Positions 30,443-39,950 of a DNA stretch of 64,000 bases are shown in pieces. The notes beneath the pieces were generated by a model. The model was not told where the DNA came from, made no database searches, and saw only the letters and a list, made by a program, of their open reading frames with translations. Within the stretch, counting starts at the first letter, position 1. The number at the start of each line of letters is the position of its first letter. The position numbers and the translations under genes were made by a program. Origin of the DNA: Hyphomicrobiales bacterium (lineage in GTDB: Bacteria > Pseudomonadota > Alphaproteobacteria > Rhizobiales > TMED25); assembly GCA_029245795.1 (NCBI GenBank), contig JAQWOP010000010.1:37143-101142 (forward strand), read 5' to 3'.

Positions 30443-31726
30443 TTATTTTGTGAAGTCGGGGTATGCTTCCATACCAAGCTCTGCTTTATCTACTCCAACT
30501 TGTTCGGATTCTTCGCTTACGCGAATACCAATTGTTGATTTTAATACAAACCAAACAACGGCACTTATTGCGCTAACAAATAGTCCAATTGATATAACAC
30601 CTATAAATTGTGTTATTAAACTTGTGTCAGGATTTGACCACGGAACTACTAATGTTCCCCAAATACCTGCTAATAAATGCACTGGTATTGCACCAACAAC
30701 ATCATCGATTTTTAGCTTATCTAGCATAGGTACTGCAAATACTACAATAACTCCACCAATGCCACCTATAATTATTGCGGATAATGGAGAAGGCATTAGT
30801 GGCTCTGCTGTGATGGATACTAATCCTGCAAGAGCACCATTAAGGCACATTGTTAAGTCTACTTTCTTATACAGAATTTGTGTTAATATTACAGCAGCAA
30901 CAACACCACCAGCTGCAGCTAGATTAGTATTCATGAATATCTTTGATACAGAAGATGCATCTTCTAGTGATCCTAACGCTAATTGTGAGCCACCGTTGAA
31001 GCCAAACCAACCAAGCCATAAAATGAATGTACCTAGTGTGGCTAATGGCATAGAAGAACCTGGCATTGCCGTAACTTTGCCATCAACGTATCTGCCAGCT
31101 CTTGCACCCAATATTAATGCACCCATTAAAGCTGCCCAACCTCCTGTTGAGTGAACGATCGTAGATCCTGCAAAATCACTAAAACCTAATTCTGATAGGA
31201 ATCCACCACCCCATTGCCAGGCGCCTTGAATAGGATAAATAACACCACAGAGTAGTACAACAAAAATTAAGAATGGAATTAATTTTATTCGTTCAGCTAA
31301 TGTTCCGGATACTATTGAAGCTGTTGTTGCACAGAAAACCATTTGAAAGAACCAATCAGATGCTGCTGAATAGTCACCAGCATCAGCCGATGGATCAGGA
31401 ACACTAAATGCTGTGAAGCTTCCGAAGAATCCTCCATCAACACCATCATACATTAAATTGTAACCTAGGACCCAAAAAGCTATACCTGCAATTGCATAAA
31501 GACTAATATTCTTTGTACATTGCATAGCTACACTTTTAGATCTTACCATACCGGCTTCCAACATTGCGAATCCAGCTGCCATCCACATGACAAGAAAACC
31601 GCCAATCAAAAATAACAGTGTATTAAATACATATACTGTATCTTCAGCAGCAGCATTTGCTGGCTCGGTCATGGCGTAAGTTACTGAACTAAACCCTATG
31701 ACCAAAAAAAGTAATTTTTTTAACAT
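30443..31726 (-). CDS. amtB: Ammonium transporter
   Basis: ALMGALILGARAGRY, LGWFGFNGGSQLALG, 11-TM Amt pattern; follows glnK. Confidence 0.97.
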   Translation of the reverse strand: MLKKLLFLVIGFSSVTYAMTEPANAAAEDTVYVFNTLLFLIGGFLVMWMAAGFAMLEAGMVRSKSVAMQCTKNISLYAIAGIAFWVLGYNLMYDGVDGGFFGSFTAFSVPDPSADAGDYSAASDWFFQMVFCATTASIVSGTLAERIKLIPFLIFVVLLCGVIYPIQGAWQWGGGFLSELGFSDFAGSTIVHSTGGWAALMGALILGARAGRYVDGKVTAMPGSSMPLATLGTFILWLGWFGFNGGSQLALGSLEDASSVSKIFMNTNLAAAGGVVAAVILTQILYKKVDLTMCLNGALAGLVSITAEPLMPSPLSAIIIGGIGGVIVVFAVPMLDKLKIDDVVGAIPVHLLAGIWGTLVVPWSNPDTSLITQFIGVISIGLFVSAISAVVWFVLKSTIGIRVSEESEQVGVDKAELGMEAYPDFTK

Positions 31727-31746
31727 TTTTTTCTCCTAATATTAAT

Positions 31747-32085
31747 TTAAAGGGCTTCAGCGTCTACTTCGCCGGTCCTTATTCTTATTGCGCTGTTTAC
31801 ATCAAAAACAAATATTTTACCGTCACCAACTTTATCTGTTTTTGCAGCCTCAACGATTGCGCTTGTTGCTGAATCAAGAATTTCATCCTTAATAACAATA
31901 TCTATTTGAATTTTTGGAATGAAATTTACTTCATATTCAGCGCCACGGTACACCTCGGTATGACCTTTTTGACGACCAAAACCTTTAGCTTCAGTAACAG
32001 TCATACCTTCAATACCTAGGTCAACGAGGGATTTTCTTACATCATCAAGCTTAAACGGCTTAATAATTGCTGTAATTAACTTCAT
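31747..32085 (-). CDS. glnK: Nitrogen regulatory protein P-II
   Basis: MKLITAIIKPFKLDDVRKSLVDLGIEGMTVTEAKGFGRQKGHTEVYRGAEYEVNFIPK. Confidence 0.97.
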   Translation of the reverse strand: MKLITAIIKPFKLDDVRKSLVDLGIEGMTVTEAKGFGRQKGHTEVYRGAEYEVNFIPKIQIDIVIKDEILDSATSAIVEAAKTDKVGDGKIFVFDVNSAIRIRTGEVDAEAL

Positions 32086-32124
32086 TAAATTTCTCCTTAG
32101 TAAGTTTCTTTTATACTTTTATAA

Positions 32125-32141
32125 TTGCAAAAAGCGTGCCA
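32125..32141 (-). promoter_or_regulatory. Sigma-54 (RpoN) -24/-12 promoter of glnK-amtB
   Basis: Minus strand TTGGCACGCTTTTTGCA (ends at the -24 T just beyond 32141): GG-N10-GC spacing, full match to TGGCACG-N4-TTGCA, ~40 bp upstream of glnK ATG. Confidence 0.9.
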
Positions 32142-32227
32142 ACTATTACAGAACATATTGTAAGTTATTGAAATATATATATAATAAATATTATTTGAAA
32201 GAAGAAGAATATAGAAATATAATAATA

Positions 32228-32244
32228 TGCCTATAAAATAGGCA
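32228..32244. repeat. 17-bp perfect dyad TGCCTAT-AAA-ATAGGCA (enhancer site or tesB terminator stem)
   Basis: 7-3-7 inverted repeat between tesB stop and glnK sigma-54 promoter. Confidence 0.6.
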
Positions 32245-32259
32245 ATAATAAGAAGGTGA

Positions 32260-33123
32260 TTAATTATTATGCAATAGTCTAATCATTCCCTCTTGCACAA
32301 TAGTAGCTAATAGATCACCGTTATGAGAGAATATATGTCCAGTAGCAAAGCCTCTATTGCCATAAGTAGTCGGACTTCTTTGTGAATAAAGTAGCCATTG
32401 ATTTATATCAAATGGCCTATGAAACCAGATGGAATGATCAAGGCTCGCAACTTGTAGATCCCTTTGAAATATAGATAAAGCATGAGGCATGAGAGCTGTA
32501 TCTAGGATTGTATAATCACTAGCATATGCCAGAATTGCTTGGCTTAATGGAAGAGTAACTTGAATTTTATCGGCTGCTCTAAGCCAGATTAATTGTTCTG
32601 GCTCTTCTTTTTCTGTTCGGATTATATTTTTTGGATTAACGGGTCTGAATTCTATAGGTCTCTCTCGATTTCTAGTATCTCGGACATTTTTGGGATTATT
32701 TTTGAATGTTTCATTCAAAAGTTCTATTTCATTTTTTAGAGTAGAGGGATCTTTTATATCGCTTGGCATCGGATCCTGATGAATAAGCCCCTCTTCAGTT
32801 TTATGAAATGAGGCCATCATATAAAAAATAAGATGGTTATTTTGATATGATGAGACAATACGCTGAACAAAACTATTCCCATCTCTTAGTTTTTTTACTT
32901 TGTATATTATTGGAATATCAGGATCACCTGCTCTTAAAAAATATGAATGCAGAGAGTGTAATTGTTTTTGTTCTACAGTCTTATATGCGGCCATAATTGC
33001 TTGAGCTACGATTAATCCACCAAAGATCCTTCTCCACCCTGGCTCTTTTGCTGATACGGTAAAAGTTTTTTCATCAATAGATGTAAGATTCAGAATATCA
33101 TTAAGTTTTTTTATAGCACTCAT
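32260..33123 (-). CDS. tesB: Acyl-CoA thioesterase II
   Basis: RRIFGGLIVAQAIMAAYKTV, LHSLHSYFLRAGDP, ASLDHSIWFHRPFDINQWLLY. Confidence 0.94.
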   Translation of the reverse strand: MSAIKKLNDILNLTSIDEKTFTVSAKEPGWRRIFGGLIVAQAIMAAYKTVEQKQLHSLHSYFLRAGDPDIPIIYKVKKLRDGNSFVQRIVSSYQNNHLIFYMMASFHKTEEGLIHQDPMPSDIKDPSTLKNEIELLNETFKNNPKNVRDTRNRERPIEFRPVNPKNIIRTEKEEPEQLIWLRAADKIQVTLPLSQAILAYASDYTILDTALMPHALSIFQRDLQVASLDHSIWFHRPFDINQWLLYSQRSPTTYGNRGFATGHIFSHNGDLLATIVQEGMIRLLHNN

Positions 33124-33201
33124 TATAAAATCAAATTAAATTAATAAACAAAGATGTTGAATGATACGTAATATCTAAATTAGAAAACAACTAGGAATCA
33201 A

Positions 33202-34437
33202 ATGCAACATGAAAATAACATTATTAGTGATTTGTTAATTGTAGGAAACGGAATTACTTCACAGTTTTTATCTCTCGCTTTGTTGAAGTCGCTTGGAAAT
33301 AATATAAAAATAAATGTAATAAATAGGGACATTACAGAAAATTATGCAGAAGAATACGTACGTGCATTATCCATTTCTCTCTCAACTGTAAATATATGCA
33401 AGGCTCTTGGTATTTGGGATAAGGTAAAACAATATTGCTATCCAGTTGAAAGAATTGATGTTTCAAATCCATCACAAAGTGGACCAAAAAAAGGATATTT
33501 GCAATTTGACAATAGAATTAATGATCAATTAGCGTCCTATATTATAAATGAAAGAAAACTTCGAGATATTGTTGCAGAAGAATTATCTCAATTTAATAAC
33601 CTCACCATATTTAATGAGGATATTAAGGATATAAGCATTGATCAAAACCAAGCAAAGTTATTCGTTAAAAATAAAAAATTTATTGCCAAATTATTGATAG
33701 CAGCAGATGGACGAAAATCTATTGTAAGAGATATTTTGGGTATAAAGGCTATTAGTTGGGATTACAAGCAAACAGCTTTATCTTGTGTTGTAAATCATTC
33801 TAAAAGCAATACAAAAACTGCAATAGAAATGTTTTTAGACACAGGACCTTTTGCTATATTGCCATTAGATGAAAAAACATCCTCAATAATATGGTCATCA
33901 GATAATGATATCATGAATGAGATTAAAAATCTAAATTCAGAATCTCTAATAGAAGAATTAAATAAAAGATTTGATAATAGTAAGGGTAAAATACTTAAAA
34001 TAGATAATATAGGTTATTTCAATCTATATTTTAGCATCACAAGAAAAATTATAGACCATAGATTGGTATTGGTTGGAGACTCAGCGCATGTCGTTCACCC
34101 CTTGGCAGGTCAAGGAATTAATATTGGATTGAGAGATGTAGCTCAAATATCTGAAATTATTGTAGATTCAATTAAGTATGGCTTAGATTTTGGTTCAATA
34201 AATATTCTAGAAGAGTATCAAAGATCTAGAATGGGTGATATTATTTCTTCAGCACTTATTTATGACGGAATTAATAAATTATACTCAAATAATATTAAAC
34301 CACTTGAGCCTTTAAAATCTTTTGCAATAAGATTCGTAGATAAAATACCATTAGTAAAGAAAAATCTTGTGGAAGAAGCCTCGGGTATAAAAGAAAATTC
34401 ACCTAAACTTGTTAAGGGTATACCTCTTAATTTGTAA
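33202..34437 (+). CDS. UbiH/UbiF/Coq6-family FAD-dependent ubiquinone biosynthesis hydroxylase
   Basis: IVGNGITSQFLSLAL, LLIAADGRKSIVRDILGI, LVLVGDSAHVVHPLAGQGINIGLRDVAQISEII. Confidence 0.9.
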   Translation: MQHENNIISDLLIVGNGITSQFLSLALLKSLGNNIKINVINRDITENYAEEYVRALSISLSTVNICKALGIWDKVKQYCYPVERIDVSNPSQSGPKKGYLQFDNRINDQLASYIINERKLRDIVAEELSQFNNLTIFNEDIKDISIDQNQAKLFVKNKKFIAKLLIAADGRKSIVRDILGIKAISWDYKQTALSCVVNHSKSNTKTAIEMFLDTGPFAILPLDEKTSSIIWSSDNDIMNEIKNLNSESLIEELNKRFDNSKGKILKIDNIGYFNLYFSITRKIIDHRLVLVGDSAHVVHPLAGQGINIGLRDVAQISEIIVDSIKYGLDFGSINILEEYQRSRMGDIISSALIYDGINKLYSNNIKPLEPLKSFAIRFVDKIPLVKKNLVEEASGIKENSPKLVKGIPLNL

Positions 34438-34507
34438 GGGTTTATTTCCAAAAATATTCATTATTGGTGCAGAATATTTTTAATAGATAAACATATACAA
34501 ATATTTG

Positions 34508-34687
34508 TTAATTATGTTGAATTTTTCTTCCTTCATTTGGGAGCATGATTGGAATACCGTCTCTGATTGGGTAGGCTATACCTGCTTTTTTGGATATTAG
34601 TTCCTGATTTTTTTCATCATAGACAAGGTGCTCTTTTGATAGAGGGCAAATGAGAATATCTAATAATTTAGAATCAAATGAGGACAT
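34508..34687 (-). CDS. Trm112-family small protein (59 aa; below cutoff of supplied ORF track)
   Basis: Own translation of minus strand: [59 protein letters not shown]. Confidence 0.85.
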   Translation of the reverse strand: MSSFDSKLLDILICPLSKEHLVYDEKNQELISKKAGIAYPIRDGIPIMLPNEGRKIQHN

Positions 34688-34692
34688 ACCAA

Positions 34693-35346
34693 TTATTGCA
34701 TAAAGTTATTTTTTTTATTATTTCTTGATGCAATTGATATTTCACTTAGAGCTATCAGTATTTCAGATCTATTTTCAATATTTGTTGCTTCTAAAAGAGC
34801 TTGTTTTTCTTTTGATGAGAAGGGGCTTAACATTGCAAAGGCATTTATCAATATTTCTGTATCTGTATCAGTTATTATGGACCAATCCGTTGTTAAATCG
34901 TTAACATTTAGATAGTCTGATATTACATTAAGCAATTTATCTCTATCGACAGATTTTATAGGATCATTCATTTGAAGATCACCTTTAAATAACTGATAGG
35001 AGACTTTCATTTGCTTATATTTTTTATTAGATTTTAATTTCTCAAGGATATTGAACCTACAAATTCCCGTTAATTTTACAATTAATGTGCCATCATCATT
35101 TTCAACATAAGTGGAGATTTTTCCAAGGCAACCGACTTTTTCGGTATCATTATTTTCTTCCTTGCTAATTGATGGCTGAATAATTCCTATATATTTACCA
35201 GACTTAATTGCATCTTCGATCATTTGTAAATATTTTGGCTCAAAAATATTTAAAGGTAATATAGCCTTAGGAAGAAGGACACACTTATCGAGGGGAAAGA
35301 TGGGAATAATTTCAGGTAGTTCCTCAAAAATTATTTCTTTTGTCAT
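34693..35346 (-). CDS. Lon N-terminal (LAN/ASCH-like) substrate-binding domain protein
   Basis: [74 protein letters not shown]. Confidence 0.88.
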   Translation of the reverse strand: MTKEIIFEELPEIIPIFPLDKCVLLPKAILPLNIFEPKYLQMIEDAIKSGKYIGIIQPSISKEENNDTEKVGCLGKISTYVENDDGTLIVKLTGICRFNILEKLKSNKKYKQMKVSYQLFKGDLQMNDPIKSVDRDKLLNVISDYLNVNDLTTDWSIITDTDTEILINAFAMLSPFSSKEKQALLEATNIENRSEILIALSEISIASRNNKKNNFMQ

Positions 35347-35358
35347 AATTTGGTTTCC

Positions 35359-36249
35359 TTATGAGAATAGAATAGAAGATAAATTTTTTCTCTTTGCAAT
35401 GGCAACTGGATCAGTAAAACCCCATACTTCAAAAAATTTAAGTAGCTGATTTTGAGCAGCTTTTTCATTCCATTCTCTATCAAGTTTAATAGATTCAATT
35501 AAAAGGTCAGCAGCTTCACTCTGATTTCCATTAGAATTATAATACAAAGATAATTCAATACGCGATTGATGGTCATTTGGATCATTATCTATCTTAGATT
35601 GAAGATCTTTAATTATATTATTATCTGATGGAGCATTTTGTGCTAATTCAATTGCTGTTTTAATCTTTCTTAATTTAGCATCATTTTGTATTTTTTCTGA
35701 AAGACTAGATATAAAAGTAGTTGCATTCTCAAGATTTCCCATTTTCACGTAACAGTCTGCAATCTCAATAATTGCATCAATATTTTCGTTTTCTTTTTGT
35801 ATTATTTCATTTAGTTTTAATAGGGCTTCCTCATAATTTTCTAAATTTTTCATATCAATAGATTCTTGAAGTAATTCAGACACAGTTGAATCTTCGATTA
35901 CAACGTGTTTTTCAAAAAATTTACGCAATTCAGTTTCCGTAATATTTCCCATAAAACCATCTATAGGCTTACCATCTTTAAATGCAAATACGGCTGGAAT
36001 TGATTGAATACCCATCTGTGCTGCAATAGCCTGATTTTCATCAATATTTATTTTACACAGTGTAACTGAGCCAGCATATTCATTTGTAATTTTTTCTAGA
36101 AGAGGAGTTAATTGTTTACAAGGCCCACACCAAGGTGCCCAAAAATCAACTACAACCATTATAGAGCTTGACGCTTGAATCACATCGGTATCAAACGTAC
36201 TTGTTGAAATATCTTTTATATTTTGATTAGTTTCTTGCATAAGTGCCAA
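35359..36249 (-). CDS. Thioredoxin-domain co-chaperone (CnoX/YbbN-like, Trx + TPR)
   Basis: VVDFWAPWCGPCKQLTPLLEKI; TPR-like C-terminus. Confidence 0.9.
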   Translation of the reverse strand: MALMQETNQNIKDISTSTFDTDVIQASSSIMVVVDFWAPWCGPCKQLTPLLEKITNEYAGSVTLCKINIDENQAIAAQMGIQSIPAVFAFKDGKPIDGFMGNITETELRKFFEKHVVIEDSTVSELLQESIDMKNLENYEEALLKLNEIIQKENENIDAIIEIADCYVKMGNLENATTFISSLSEKIQNDAKLRKIKTAIELAQNAPSDNNIIKDLQSKIDNDPNDHQSRIELSLYYNSNGNQSEAADLLIESIKLDREWNEKAAQNQLLKFFEVWGFTDPVAIAKRKNLSSILFS

Positions 36250-36367
36250 TAATATTAAATTTTAAATATACTCAATATAATCAGTAATAACACAAAATCA
36301 ATCTTATTTATGTAATTATTTGCTAGTAAAAAAGAATAAATCCATATATATATTAGTTGTGAATTTT

Positions 36368-36442
36368 GCGGGCGTAGCTCAGTGGTAGAGCACAACCTTG
36401 CCAAGGTTGGGGTCGTGAGTTCGAATCTCATCGCCCGCTCCA
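36368..36442 (+). tRNA. tRNA-Gly (anticodon GCC), CCA encoded
   Basis: GCGGGCG/CGCCCGC 7-bp acceptor stem, GCTC-AGTGGTA-GAGC D-arm, CAACC-TTGCCAA-GGTTG anticodon arm, GTGAG-TTCGAAT-CTCAT T-arm, TCCA. Confidence 0.97.
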
Positions 36443-36489
36443 TTGTTAAGACTTTGAAGTAGGAAACTGCAAAATCTGGAGTTTTACAA

Positions 36490-37899
36490 ATGCCGTCCCA
36501 GAAACTTTTGATCAAATACGGAACGGTAGCACATTCCAATAATTTAGAACCAATAGATATTCTAATTTCAGATCAGAAAATTGTTAATATTGGGAAAAAT
36601 TTATCTGATAAAGTAGATAGAGTAATAAATGCAAAAGGTAAATTAGTTCTTCCTGGTGGTGTAGACAGTCATTGTCATATTGAACAAAAATCTGCTTCTG
36701 GTTTAGTTAATTCTGATACTTTCTACACAGGGACATCTGCTGCAGCTCTTGGGGGTAACACAACAGTAATTCCATTTGCTGCTCAATATGATGGAGACTC
36801 ACTTTTAGAAGTCGTAGATAGATATCACAATTTAGCTAACAAAGGATCTATAGTAGATTATTCAATGCATATGATTATTGCTGGTCCAACAGATAATGTA
36901 ATAAAAAAAGAATTACCAAAATTAATATTGTCAGGTCATAGCTCTATTAAACTATTCATGACTTATGATCGCTTAAGAATTGATGACGAGAATATACTAG
37001 AAATATTAAAGCAGGCTCGTAAATGTGGTGCCATGGTATCAGTTCATGCTGAGAACCATGAAATGATAACTAATAAGGTAAAAGAGCTACTCGAAGATGG
37101 TTGTTATCATCCCAAGTATCACACAGATAGTCATCCGGTTGAGGGAGAGGTTGATGCCTTCAGGCGGATAATTCAAATGTCTGATGAAACAAAGCAACCT
37201 GTAATGATTTTTCATGTATCTTCTGAACAGGGTTTAAATGAAATAAGATCAGGAAAATCAAGAGGTGTAAAATTTTTTGCTGAAACCTGCACCCAATATC
37301 TGACACTAAACTCTCATCTTCTTGATCAGGAACAGATCAATGATGGAGCCAAATGGATTTGTAGCCCACCAATACGTTCCATAAATGACTCAGAAGCTTT
37401 ATGGAAGGGTCTTGAGGATAGAACTTTAGATTTAGTTACCTCTGATCATGCGCCATACAGCTTTGATAATAAAGGAAAATTTTTCAAAGATAATAGTCCA
37501 AACTTTAAGGAAATTCCAAATGGAATACCAGGTTTGCACTGGAGACTACCAATTTTATTAGATAGGGTACTTAATAAGCAATGTAATTTAGATATATCAG
37601 ATTTTGTTAGAATGACTTCAACTATGCCCGCAAAGGTTTATGGATTGTATCCTCATAAGGGAGAAATAAAAATAGGATCAGATGCTGATATTGTAATTTG
37701 GGATACTGATCTAAATATTACTTTATCTGACGATATGGTTGTTGACGGATCGAAATATAACCCATACTCAGGTATGAAAGTAAGTTGTTGGCCAAATGAG
37801 GTTATATTGAGAGGAACTACTATAGTAAAAGATAATATAATTAAAACTGAGGCAGGTACTGGGCAATTTCTATCTACAAAACTTAGCGAGTATATTTAG
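36490..37899 (+). CDS. Dihydropyrimidinase / D-hydantoinase
   Basis: LPGGVDSHCHIEQ, SIKLFMTYDRL (carbamylated Lys), MVSVHAENHEMI, DLVTSDHAPY. Confidence 0.92.
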   Translation: MPSQKLLIKYGTVAHSNNLEPIDILISDQKIVNIGKNLSDKVDRVINAKGKLVLPGGVDSHCHIEQKSASGLVNSDTFYTGTSAAALGGNTTVIPFAAQYDGDSLLEVVDRYHNLANKGSIVDYSMHMIIAGPTDNVIKKELPKLILSGHSSIKLFMTYDRLRIDDENILEILKQARKCGAMVSVHAENHEMITNKVKELLEDGCYHPKYHTDSHPVEGEVDAFRRIIQMSDETKQPVMIFHVSSEQGLNEIRSGKSRGVKFFAETCTQYLTLNSHLLDQEQINDGAKWICSPPIRSINDSEALWKGLEDRTLDLVTSDHAPYSFDNKGKFFKDNSPNFKEIPNGIPGLHWRLPILLDRVLNKQCNLDISDFVRMTSTMPAKVYGLYPHKGEIKIGSDADIVIWDTDLNITLSDDMVVDGSKYNPYSGMKVSCWPNEVILRGTTIVKDNIIKTEAGTGQFLSTKLSEYI

Positions 37900-37902
37900 T
37901 TT

Positions 37903-39471
37903 CTAGTGTTTAAAATGTCTTACTCCCGTGAATACCATAGTTATTTCTGCTTTATTTGCAGTTGTAATCACCTCGTCATCTCGGATTGAACCACCAGGTT
38001 GAATCACTGCTTCTACTCCAAAATCTATAGCTGTACTCAACCCATCAGAAAAAGGGAAGAATGCATCTGATGCAATAACGCAACCAGATTTTTCTTTTTC
38101 ATCACTCAAATTTTCATAAAATTTTTGAATGGCAATTTTGGAGGAGTCAACTCTACTAGTTTGTCCAGCGCCTATGCCAATCGTTTTTCTATTTTTGGCG
38201 TAAACGATAGCATTTGATTTTACATGCTTAGCAATCTTAAATGCAAATATCATGTCATCTAATTGTTTATGATCAGGTTTTTTCTTTGTAACAACTTCAA
38301 GATCTTCTTTTTGGATTACAAACTCATCTCGATCCTGAACTAAATAACCACCAAAGACAGATTTGAGTAATTTCTTATCTAGTCCATCATTAGATATTTT
38401 ATTAAATTTTATTATTCTCAGATTCTTTTTATTCAAAAAAATTTGTAATGCATCTTCAGTAAAATCTGGTGCGATGATTACTTCTGAAAATACTTTTATA
38501 ATTTCTATAGCAGTAAGAGCATCAATAGTTTTATTTGCTATCAAGATACCGCCAAATGCACTTGTTGGGTCGCAAGAAAGAGCTGATTTATATGCATCTA
38601 AAATAGTATCTCTTTGAGCTACACCACAAGGGTTTGTATGCTTGATTATTGCAAAAGTTGGCATATCATCTTTGAAATCATCGATTAATTGAAGGGAGGC
38701 ATCTATATCATTTATATTATTATAAGATAGTTCTTTTCCTTGTAATTGTTCAATTGATCCAAAACCATTTTCTGAATTAATATGAAGAGAAGCATTCTGA
38801 TGTGGATTTTCACCATACCTGAGGACTCTTTCATTTGAAATTTCAGGAATTATATTTTCTGAATTTTTATTCCCTAAATATTTTTTGAACCAACCCGCAA
38901 TTATCCCATCATAAGATGAAGTTAAATTATATGCTTCTGCAGCGAGGTCTGCACGATCTTCTTGAGATAGCCCACCATTTAATTTAATATTATCAAGGAC
39001 CATTTGATATGAATCTATTTTTGTAACTATTGATACACGATCATAATTTTTAGCGCTAGCTCTTATCATTGAGGGCCCCCCAATATCAATATTTTCAATG
39101 ATTTCATTTAAATTATCTGTCGTTTCAATAATTTTTTGGAAGGGATATAAATTGACTACTACGAGGTCAATTTTTTGGATTGAAAGCTTATCAATTATAT
39201 TAGTATCATCAATATTATTTAATCTAGATAGTATACCGGCATAAATATTTGGATGAAGCGTTTTTACCCTTCCATCTAATATTTCTGGGAATTTTGTTAT
39301 TTCTTCAATCTTTTTTACTGTAACACCATTCTCTGATAATAATTTAGCCGTTCCCCCCGTGGAAATTATTTCAATACCTGCATTTTCAAGGCTTTTAGCA
39401 AAGCTTACAATATTTGTTTTGTCGTAAACACTTATTAAAGCTCTCTTTATCTTAATAGTATTTTTTTTCAT
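37903..39471 (-). CDS. purH: Bifunctional IMP cyclohydrolase / AICAR formyltransferase
   Basis: ALISVYDKTNIVSFAKSLENAGIEIISTGGTAKLL, EILDGRVKTLHPNIYAGIL, RYGENPHQNA, IKHTNPCGVA. Confidence 0.97.
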   Translation of the reverse strand: MKKNTIKIKRALISVYDKTNIVSFAKSLENAGIEIISTGGTAKLLSENGVTVKKIEEITKFPEILDGRVKTLHPNIYAGILSRLNNIDDTNIIDKLSIQKIDLVVVNLYPFQKIIETTDNLNEIIENIDIGGPSMIRASAKNYDRVSIVTKIDSYQMVLDNIKLNGGLSQEDRADLAAEAYNLTSSYDGIIAGWFKKYLGNKNSENIIPEISNERVLRYGENPHQNASLHINSENGFGSIEQLQGKELSYNNINDIDASLQLIDDFKDDMPTFAIIKHTNPCGVAQRDTILDAYKSALSCDPTSAFGGILIANKTIDALTAIEIIKVFSEVIIAPDFTEDALQIFLNKKNLRIIKFNKISNDGLDKKLLKSVFGGYLVQDRDEFVIQKEDLEVVTKKKPDHKQLDDMIFAFKIAKHVKSNAIVYAKNRKTIGIGAGQTSRVDSSKIAIQKFYENLSDEKEKSGCVIASDAFFPFSDGLSTAIDFGVEAVIQPGGSIRDDEVITTANKAEITMVFTGVRHFKH

Positions 39472-39509
39472 CTGTAATAGTCTTTTGACAATATAATCAA
39501 TTAGAATGT

Positions 39510-39905
39510 TTAATTTTGATTTGCAAGTTTTTCTATTAATTCATCCAGATTTGTAACGCCAGTATAATCTTCACTGAGTCCACCTGTCCCACTTTTATTC
39601 TTGCAAGTGAAAAACACACACTCATCTCCAAGAACTTTGATTCCATGCACAGTATTTCTTGGGACATAGACAAGGTCACCAGATTCAGCGGTAGTTGTCT
39701 CATCACCCAGTAAAACAGCTAGTTTTCCTGATAATAAATAAATCCATTGCTCATCATTTGGATGGTAGTGTGGGGGAGGAACATCACCTTTTTTATAGTT
39801 AACTATCCCGACTTTAAGTATCTCACCAGCGAATTGTTTCATCATAATATGAGGTCTTGCAACATCTGGAGTTGCTTTCATTTCATTCTTTCTAAAAATT
39901 GGCAT
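39510..39905 (-). CDS. Single-domain cupin protein
   Basis: PPPHYHPNDEQWIYLLSGKLAVLLGDE...SGDLVYVPRNTVHGIKVL. Confidence 0.85.
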   Translation of the reverse strand: MPIFRKNEMKATPDVARPHIMMKQFAGEILKVGIVNYKKGDVPPPHYHPNDEQWIYLLSGKLAVLLGDETTTAESGDLVYVPRNTVHGIKVLGDECVFFTCKNKSGTGGLSEDYTGVTNLDELIEKLANQN

Positions 39906-39950
39906 GGTCTTTTCTCCGGTATTTATGATTTTAGTCTCAATTTTATACTA

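Noticed and set aside
30450-31154. 234-aa plus-strand ORF antisense to amtB
   Set aside because: Long antisense ORF arising from amtB codon bias; no domain pattern or initiation signal.
36255-36539. 94-aa minus-strand ORF containing MRFELTTPTLARLCSTTELRP
   Set aside because: It is the antisense translation of the tRNA-Gly gene, a well-known spurious protein, and also overlaps the dihydropyrimidinase start.
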